Assembly: GCA_937996765.1 (NCBI GenBank)
Contig: CALKUG010000436.1
Coordinates: 1-18,185 of the forward strand
DNA: 18,185 nucleotides
Direction: 5' to 3'
From: an uncultured Ignavibacteria bacterium
Lineage (GTDB): Bacteria; Bacteroidota; Ignavibacteria; Ignavibacteriales; Ignavibacteriaceae
Every line of letters starts with the position of its first letter. Within the stretch, counting starts at the first letter, position 1. Shown piece by piece: positions 13,689 through 18,185 of the stretch. The translations under genes were made by a program, and so were the position numbers. The notes beneath the pieces are model-generated. The model was not told where the DNA came from, did no database searches, and saw nothing but the letters and a program-made list of their open reading frames with translations.

Positions 13689-14735
13689 TTATTTCTTTGC
13701 TTTTTTCGCGGCCGGTTTAGCTGTCTTTTTTACTGGGGCAACTTTACCCTGAGCCGGTTTAGCTTTTACTGTCACTTTTTTTTCAGCAGGTTTAACTGCT
13801 TTTTTAGCATCAGCTTTTTTAGTTTCAACTTTTTTGGCAGGGGCCTTTTTTTCAGGTGCTGATTTAGCAGCAAGAGCTTTTTGCATGGTAAGCCCTAATT
13901 CAGCCGGGGTTTCAACTACAAAAATACCCGCTTTTTTCATTGAAGCCATTTTTTCATCCGCGGTACCTTTACCACCCGAAATAATAGCGCCTGCATGTCC
14001 CATTCTTCTGCCGGGAGGTGCTGTTCTACCTGCAATAAAGCCAACAACGGGTTTTGTCATATTCTTTTTCACATAGGTAGCAGCTTCTTCTTCTGCCGAA
14101 CCTCCAATTTCACCAATCATGATAACACCATCGGTATCTGGGTCTTCATTAAACATTTTGAGAATATCAACAAAACCGGAACCAATAACAGGGTCACCAC
14201 CTATGCCAACACAAGTTGATTGCCCTATACCCAAATCTGTTAATTGTTTAACAGCTTCGTAGGTAAGCGTTCCACTGCGTGATACAACTCCAATACGTCC
14301 TTTTTTATGAATAAATCCGGGCATTATACCCATCTTACCCATACCTGGCGAAATAACTCCCGGACAGTTAGGTCCAATAAGAACAACATCTTTACCCTTG
14401 ATAGAGTTATAAACATTGATCATATCATTAACGGGCACGCCTTCGGTAATGCATATTACTAACTTAACACCTGCATCAGCCGATTCAAGAATGGCATCAG
14501 CAGCAAAAGCAGCCGGAACAAATATTATTGAAGCATTTGCTTTTTGCGCCTTTACAGCTTCTTTTACTGTGTTGTAAACAGGAATACCTTCAAACTCAGT
14601 ACCACCTTTTCCCGGTGTAACACCTGCAACAACCTTAGTTCCATACTCAACCATTGCCTTGGTGTGGTATGAACCTTCACTTCCCGTTATCCCTTGAACT
14701 ACTACACGAGTTTTTTTGTCAACTAAAATACTCAT
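13689..14735 (-). CDS. sucD: Succinate-CoA ligase (ADP-forming) alpha subunit with Lys/Ala-rich tail
   Basis: Residues 1-290 are a standard SucD. They hold the CoA-binding loop GITGSEGSYHT (15-25), SRSGTLTYE (152-160), a GEIGGSAEEEAA stretch (208-219), and GRRMGHAGA with H247 as the phosphohistidine. With a beta subunit it interconverts succinyl-CoA and succinate with ATP formation in the TCA cycle. No sucC lies in this window. The usual length is about 290; here a 58-residue tail (291-348) follows, rich in Lys (22 residues), Ala, Pro and Val in AKK/PAKK-type repeats like histone-H1-style bacterial tails. The tail is in frame and ends at a terminator, so it looks genuine. The ATG has AGGA upstream. 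Citrate synthase precedes it but is separated by a terminator, so sucD probably has its own promoter in 14736-14790. Confidence 0.96.
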   Translation of the reverse strand: MSILVDKKTRVVVQGITGSEGSYHTKAMVEYGTKVVAGVTPGKGGTEFEGIPVYNTVKEAVKAQKANASIIFVPAAFAADAILESADAGVKLVICITEGVPVNDMINVYNSIKGKDVVLIGPNCPGVISPGMGKMGIMPGFIHKKGRIGVVSRSGTLTYEAVKQLTDLGIGQSTCVGIGGDPVIGSGFVDILKMFNEDPDTDGVIMIGEIGGSAEEEAATYVKKNMTKPVVGFIAGRTAPPGRRMGHAGAIISGGKGTADEKMASMKKAGIFVVETPAELGLTMQKALAAKSAPEKKAPAKKVETKKADAKKAVKPAEKKVTVKAKPAQGKVAPVKKTAKPAAKKAKK

Positions 14736-14780
14736 TACTTTTTCCTACAATCAATCTGAATTGAATTACTCTAATTTCAT

Positions 14781-14811
14781 AAAAATTAAAAATCCGGAGC
14801 AACTCCGGATT
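14781..14811 (-). terminator. Intrinsic terminator downstream of citrate synthase
   Basis: A perfect 9-bp stem (AATCCGGAG 14791-14799, CTCCGGATT 14803-14811) with a 3-base loop lies 7 bases after the citrate synthase stop. On the minus strand it runs into TTTTTAATTTTT, a good U tract. Confidence 0.92.
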
Positions 14812-14818
14812 CTTAATA

Positions 14819-16120
14819 CTATTCTTCCATTTTTTCTGCTAAATGTGGTTCCTCGACAGCTTTTTTAAGCCATACACTAGTAACCGATTTAGGACGAGTT
14901 AACGGATTTCCAATTGCTCTGTTAACTACTGCTTGCGAGGCTAAGCCAATAGCTCTGCTGAGTGCAAATATTACAGTGTAATACGAAAACTCTTTGATAC
15001 CGTAGTGATATAATAACGAACCGGTAATAGCATCAACGTTTGGATAAGGGTTCTTAATTTTTTCGATAGTTTTAAGAATATCCGGAACAACGTTGTATAA
15101 ATGATCAACCGTTTGTACCACAGGGTCTTCCATACAGTTTTGTTTAGCAAAATTGTAGAAAGCAGTAAAACGAGGATCTTCAACACGAAGTACTGCGTGT
15201 CCATAACCGGGTACTACTCTTCCGGATGCAATTGTTTCAATTACATGCTCACGAATCTGATCACGCGATGGGTTACCACCGTATTTAGCCATAACACCAA
15301 GTACCCAACGAATTGATTCTTGGTTTGCTAAACCGTGTAATGGGCCGGCAAGACCGTTTAACCCTGCTGAAACAGAATAATAGGGGTCGCTTAGGGCTGA
15401 ACTAACAACGGTATTGGTAAATGCACTTACGTTACCGCCTTCGTGGTCGGAGTGTGTTACTAAAAACAAGCGCATAAAATTGTAGAACTCTTTGTTTCTA
15501 TCGTCGAGTCCTAACATATGTACAAAATCAGCGGTTAAGTCCATATTGGGATCAGGCTGAATCAACTCACCTTTATTAAAACGCAAGCGATAAATTGATG
15601 CTGCTATAGAAGGGAGCTTTGCAACAATATTCATAGCATCTTCGAGAGCATATTTCCAATAGTCGTGTTTGGAAGCACCTTCAAAGTAGCGGTTCGCAAA
15701 AATAGATTCACGTTGCATCGAAAGCACAGCCATAGAGAGCATTGTCATCGGATGAGAATCTTTAGGCATTGATTTAAGCATTTCCCAAACATAGAAAGGA
15801 ACGAACTTTCTTACGCGTAAATTGTACGAAAACTCTTTGTATTCTTCTTCATTGGGGAGATCGCCTGTTAGAAGTAAATAAAACACTTCAACCGGCGCTC
15901 TTTCGGTGAGATCTTTTAGGTAGTGTCCACGAATAATAAGTCCTTTATCCATAGGTACTTCCGAGGTATCGCACAGTAATGCATTCACACCACGCATACC
16001 TCCAAAGACCTGTGAAATAGAAACCGTCGAAACCTGATGGTTTCCGTGGTCTTTTACCAAACTGGCGGACTCCTCACGCCACTGCTCCACCTTCATGGAA
16101 ATTTTATCGAGAAAGTTCAT
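14819..16120 (-). CDS. gltA: Citrate synthase, mitochondrial (eukaryotic) type
   Basis: This is a 433-residue citrate synthase, condensing oxaloacetate and acetyl-CoA. It is of the type found in mitochondria rather than the usual bacterial hexameric type: GGMRGVNALLCDTSEV (40-55), THSDHEGGNVSAFT (222-235), GLNGLAGPLHGLANQE (253-268), SGRVVPGYGHAVLR (299-312) and YPNVDAITG (359-367) closely match the vertebrate enzyme as I remember it. The catalytic residues are H262, H308 and D363, with H226 in the substrate site. Bacterial type II enzymes carry an NADH-regulated N-terminal domain, which I do not see. The ATG has AAAGG 9 bases upstream. It ends at its own terminator, and sucD follows on the same strand, so two TCA-cycle genes are adjacent but not simply co-transcribed. 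Confidence 0.96.
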   Translation of the reverse strand: MNFLDKISMKVEQWREESASLVKDHGNHQVSTVSISQVFGGMRGVNALLCDTSEVPMDKGLIIRGHYLKDLTERAPVEVFYLLLTGDLPNEEEYKEFSYNLRVRKFVPFYVWEMLKSMPKDSHPMTMLSMAVLSMQRESIFANRYFEGASKHDYWKYALEDAMNIVAKLPSIAASIYRLRFNKGELIQPDPNMDLTADFVHMLGLDDRNKEFYNFMRLFLVTHSDHEGGNVSAFTNTVVSSALSDPYYSVSAGLNGLAGPLHGLANQESIRWVLGVMAKYGGNPSRDQIREHVIETIASGRVVPGYGHAVLRVEDPRFTAFYNFAKQNCMEDPVVQTVDHLYNVVPDILKTIEKIKNPYPNVDAITGSLLYHYGIKEFSYYTVIFALSRAIGLASQAVVNRAIGNPLTRPKSVTSVWLKKAVEEPHLAEKMEE

Positions 16121-16197
16121 TGGAGTTAACCTTTCTTAAGGAACAATCAAAAACAAAACAAGCAAGTCATGAAACTTAATAAATATCTAAATTAAAC

Positions 16198-16225
16198 AAT
16201 ATATTTTTTGGCTATACAGTTCCAA
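16198..16225 (-). promoter_or_regulatory. Candidate promoter of citrate synthase
   Basis: On the minus strand TTGGAA (16220-16225) and TATATT (16198-16203) lie 16 bases apart, matching the sigma-70 consensus at 4/6 and 5/6. The leader would be about 70 bases. The 153-base gap between the aminotransferase and citrate synthase has no clear terminator; a weak 5-bp hairpin (CAGTT/AACTG) overlaps the -35. Confidence 0.35.
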
Positions 16226-16273
16226 AACTGAACTCTATGCAAGAAATATTTAAGCACCGGCTCTCTCAAAGCA

Positions 16274-17473
16274 CTATTTGAGTTTAGATAACCCTTCGGA
16301 TATGCGTTGCAAACCCTGTTCAAGTTGCTCAAAAGCACATGCATAGGAAAGTCGAGCACACTTATCCGCTCCAAAAGCTGCACCCGGTACTAAACCTACC
16401 AACGACTCATTCAATAAGTATTGGCATAAAGTTGTACTATCTGATACGGTAAATCCATTGTAAGATTTACCATAAAACGCACTAAAATCAGGGAAAACAT
16501 AAAACGCTCCGTGAGGAGTAGGCGAAACCACGCCTTCAATCTCATTAAAGCGTTTCACTACATAATCTCTACGAATATTGAATTGCTCAACCATATTTTT
16601 AATATCATTAGTGGTATGTTCTTTTTCGAGAGCAATCTTTGTTGCCGCTTGAGATATTGAAGATGCATTAGAAGTTGAATGACTCTGCAAATTGCGAGCA
16701 AGTTTAATAACTTTTTCAGGTCCTCCCGCATAACCAATACGCCATCCGGTCATTGAATACGCTTTACTGACTCCATTAACAGTTATTGTTTGATCTTTCA
16801 TCTCGGGTAAAGAACCAATCGAAAAGTGCTTATATCCATCAAAAGTAATCCGTTCATAAATTTCATCAGAAATTACCCAGATGCCTGTACCCTTTAACAC
16901 TTCGGCCAATGCTCGTATTTCTTCCTCCGTGTAAACAGCACCTGTTGGATTGGAGGGAGAATTTAATAAAAACACTTTAGTGCGAGGGGTAATTGCTGCT
17001 TTAAGCTGTTCAGGGGTTACCTTAAACTCTGTTGAAACATCAGCAGGTATTATAACGGATTTAGCTTGTGCAAGTGTTACCATTTCAGGGTAGCTTACCC
17101 AATACGGAGATTGAAAAATCACTTCATCCCCGGGATTGCAGAGAGCCATGAGTAAGTTGTAAATGCTATGTTTAGCTCCGTTGGAGACTATAATGTTTTT
17201 AGGCTCGAATTCTAAATCATTATCATTTTTAAACTTTTGAATTATTACCTTAACTAAATCTGCATAGCCTTCATTAGGTGTATAGTAGGTAAAATTACTG
17301 TTTATTGCAGCAATGGCAGCTTCTTTAATGTATTCAGGTGTGGGGAAATCTGGTTCTCCTGCGCTAAAGCTGAGTACATCTTTTCCTTCAGCTTTTAATT
17401 TTTTAATTAACGCTGTTATTGCTAAAGTTGTACTCTCTTGCACAGAGAGCACTAAATCCGAATAAGAACTCAT
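16274..17473 (-). CDS. Class I (Ib-type) aspartate aminotransferase, PLP-dependent
   Basis: This is a 399-residue fold-type I aminotransferase. The PLP lysine is K237 in GVSKAYSMTGWRIGY; N175 (NSPSNPTG), D203 and Y206 (SDEIYE) contact the cofactor, and R374 (ARLSYA) binds the substrate carboxylate. The N-terminal FSAGEPDFPTP (36-46) and YTPNEGY (64-70) are typical of subgroup Ib aspartate aminotransferases, some of which also act on prephenate. It most likely interconverts aspartate and 2-oxoglutarate with oxaloacetate and glutamate, feeding the oxaloacetate used by citrate synthase just downstream. The ATG is preceded by AAAGG about 8 bases upstream. It lies 44 bases after coaD, probably in the same transcript. 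Exact amino-acid range cannot be set from sequence alone. Confidence 0.94.
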   Translation of the reverse strand: MSSYSDLVLSVQESTTLAITALIKKLKAEGKDVLSFSAGEPDFPTPEYIKEAAIAAINSNFTYYTPNEGYADLVKVIIQKFKNDNDLEFEPKNIIVSNGAKHSIYNLLMALCNPGDEVIFQSPYWVSYPEMVTLAQAKSVIIPADVSTEFKVTPEQLKAAITPRTKVFLLNSPSNPTGAVYTEEEIRALAEVLKGTGIWVISDEIYERITFDGYKHFSIGSLPEMKDQTITVNGVSKAYSMTGWRIGYAGGPEKVIKLARNLQSHSTSNASSISQAATKIALEKEHTTNDIKNMVEQFNIRRDYVVKRFNEIEGVVSPTPHGAFYVFPDFSAFYGKSYNGFTVSDSTTLCQYLLNESLVGLVPGAAFGADKCARLSYACAFEQLEQGLQRISEGLSKLK

Positions 17474-17496
17474 TTTTTTGCCTTTCTACTTTTTTA

Positions 17497-17516
17497 GGTT
17501 AAGCATACTCTTAACC
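17497..17516 (-). other. Small hairpin between coaD and the aminotransferase
   Basis: A perfect 7-bp stem, GGTTAAG/CTTAACC with a 6-base loop, lies directly after the coaD stop. On the minus strand it is followed by TAAAAAAG, not a T run, so it is not a standard terminator. It could stabilise or process the shared mRNA, or be chance. Confidence 0.35.
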
Positions 17517-17517
17517 G

Positions 17518-18006
17518 CTATTTTTTAAACTTTTCAACCAACGCTTTTTGTACACATTCTGTAACAAAATCATTAATATCACAATTAAACTGTGCAAGAC
17601 TCCTAACTATTGTGGAGTTCAGATAGGTGTATTTTTCATTGGGCATCAAAAATACCGTTGTGATATCTTCTGCTAATTTTCTATTCATTAACGCCATCTG
17701 AAACTCATATTCAAAATCACTCAAAGCTCGCAAACCACGAATAATCGCAATGGCACCACATTGATGAGCATGATCAACTACAAGTCCGTTAAAAGAATCC
17801 ACAGAAACATTGGGATAATCCTTCACACTTTCAGCAATAAATTTTATCCTGTCCTCGGTTGAAAACAAGGGATTTTTAGCCAGATTTATGGCAACTGTAA
17901 CAATAACTTTATCAAATAACTCAGCAGCCCGATGAATGATATCTATATGTCCATTGGTAATCGGATCAAATGTTCCCGGATAAATCGCAACTTTTTCTTT
18001 TGTCAT
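17518..18006 (-). CDS. coaD: Phosphopantetheine adenylyltransferase
   Basis: This 162-residue enzyme adenylates 4'-phosphopantetheine to dephospho-CoA, the fourth step of CoA biosynthesis. It shows the nucleotidyltransferase signature YPGTFDPITNGH (9-20) with T17 and H20 of the TxGH motif, the substrate-binding IIRGLRALSDFEYE (88-101), and the C-terminal NSTIVRS (130-136) corresponding to the ISSTxVR motif. The length is normal for CoaD. It is the first minus-strand gene of the right part of the window and is divergent from the gene starting at 18138. Only a weak GGA precedes the ATG. CoA made by this pathway also supplies the phosphopantetheine arm for the carrier protein at 5049-5279, but that is general metabolism, not a specific link. 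Confidence 0.97.
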   Translation of the reverse strand: MTKEKVAIYPGTFDPITNGHIDIIHRAAELFDKVIVTVAINLAKNPLFSTEDRIKFIAESVKDYPNVSVDSFNGLVVDHAHQCGAIAIIRGLRALSDFEYEFQMALMNRKLAEDITTVFLMPNEKYTYLNSTIVRSLAQFNCDINDFVTECVQKALVEKFKK

Positions 18007-18137
18007 ATTATGTCCGTAAGTCTCATCAAACTAAATCTTTAAAAAACATTTCTATAAGCTACAAAATTAAAACTTATTGCCTCCCCATTAAACCAATTCT
18101 AAAAATTTTCTGAAATTATTTTTGGAGTATTGAATAA
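18007..18137. other. Divergent intergenic region upstream of coaD
   Basis: This AT-rich stretch lies between the divergent coaD and right-end genes and must hold promoters for both. No pair of -35/-10 elements stands out to me, and I see no repeat or terminator. Confidence 0.4.
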
Positions 18138-18185
18138 ATGCATCAAATTATTGATTATGGTCACATAATTTTTCTGAGAGTTTTG
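18124..18185 (+). CDS. Start of a plus-strand gene (possible DoxX-like membrane protein), truncated
   Basis: GGAG at 18124-18127 lies 10 bases before an ATG at 18138 that opens a frame running to the window end: MHQIIDYGHIIFLRVL. The first 16 codons read like the N terminus of a membrane protein; the LLR-type ending of the first helix recalls DoxX-family proteins, but 16 residues are too few to assign a family. The orientation is divergent from coaD. The feature includes the ribosome binding site; the coding part is 18138 onward. Confidence 0.45.

Noticed and set aside
13485..13862. A plus-strand frame rich in Phe, Cys and Ser opposite ndk and the sucD tail
   Set aside because: Its composition is the reverse complement of the lysine-rich sucD tail; it spans two real genes and a terminator.
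16216..16235. Weak hairpin downstream of the aminotransferase as a terminator
   Set aside because: The stem is only 5 bp and has no T run behind it; it also overlaps a candidate -35 element.
17497..17516. Hairpin after coaD as an intrinsic terminator
   Set aside because: The 7-bp stem is followed by an A-rich, not T-rich, sequence on the coding strand.
1..18185. CRISPR arrays, tRNA or rRNA genes, transposases and phage genes
   Set aside because: No regular short repeats, cloverleaf-like stretches or mobile-element proteins were recognised on either strand.

Overview
The window is an AT-rich bacterial chromosome segment with no tRNA, rRNA, CRISPR array or transposase that I can recognise. 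Protein types point to the Bacteroidota/Chlorobiota (FCB) branch: a mitochondrial-type citrate synthase, NamZ/DUF1343, a full-length NfeD, Cys-anchored lipoproteins and a dipeptide epimerase. Shine-Dalgarno sequences (GGAG, AGGA) precede many starts, and two candidate promoters look like ordinary sigma-70 sites, which fits Ignavibacteria- or Kapabacteria-like lineages better than Bacteroidia. This placement is inference.

Layout from right to left; nearly everything is on the minus strand. At the far right a plus-strand gene begins (18138, truncated). coaD and a class I aspartate aminotransferase follow, then citrate synthase and sucD, each of the last two ending in an intrinsic terminator. 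Next comes ndk - Nudix hydrolase - namZ (exo-muramidase) - lipoprotein (13604 to 10274), which ends at a bidirectional terminator shared with the convergent plus-strand nfeD region. nfeD (8571-9887) is followed by a second, diverged NfeD-like reading frame that lacks any ATG, GTG or TTG start.

From 8395 down to 3532 runs a four-gene cassette: membrane-anchored SGNH protein, FAAL-like AMP ligase, acyl carrier protein and DltB/AlgI-type MBOAT acyltransferase. It holds the same four functional classes as the Gram-positive dlt operon (DltD, DltA, DltC, DltB), but the ligase resembles fatty-acyl-AMP ligases rather than a D-alanine ligase. I read it as a candidate extracytoplasmic acylation system with an unassigned acyl group and acceptor; it is the most interesting item here. 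It closes with an intrinsic terminator.

The last operon (3434 to beyond position 1) encodes an NlpC/P60 lipoprotein, a Tat-signal dipeptide epimerase and an M16 zinc peptidase, the last cut by the window edge. The NlpC/P60 plus L-Ala-D/L-Glu epimerase pair matches muropeptide processing as in Bacillus YkfC/YkfB, but here both proteins carry export signals. With NamZ, three separate peptidoglycan-breakdown activities lie in the window.
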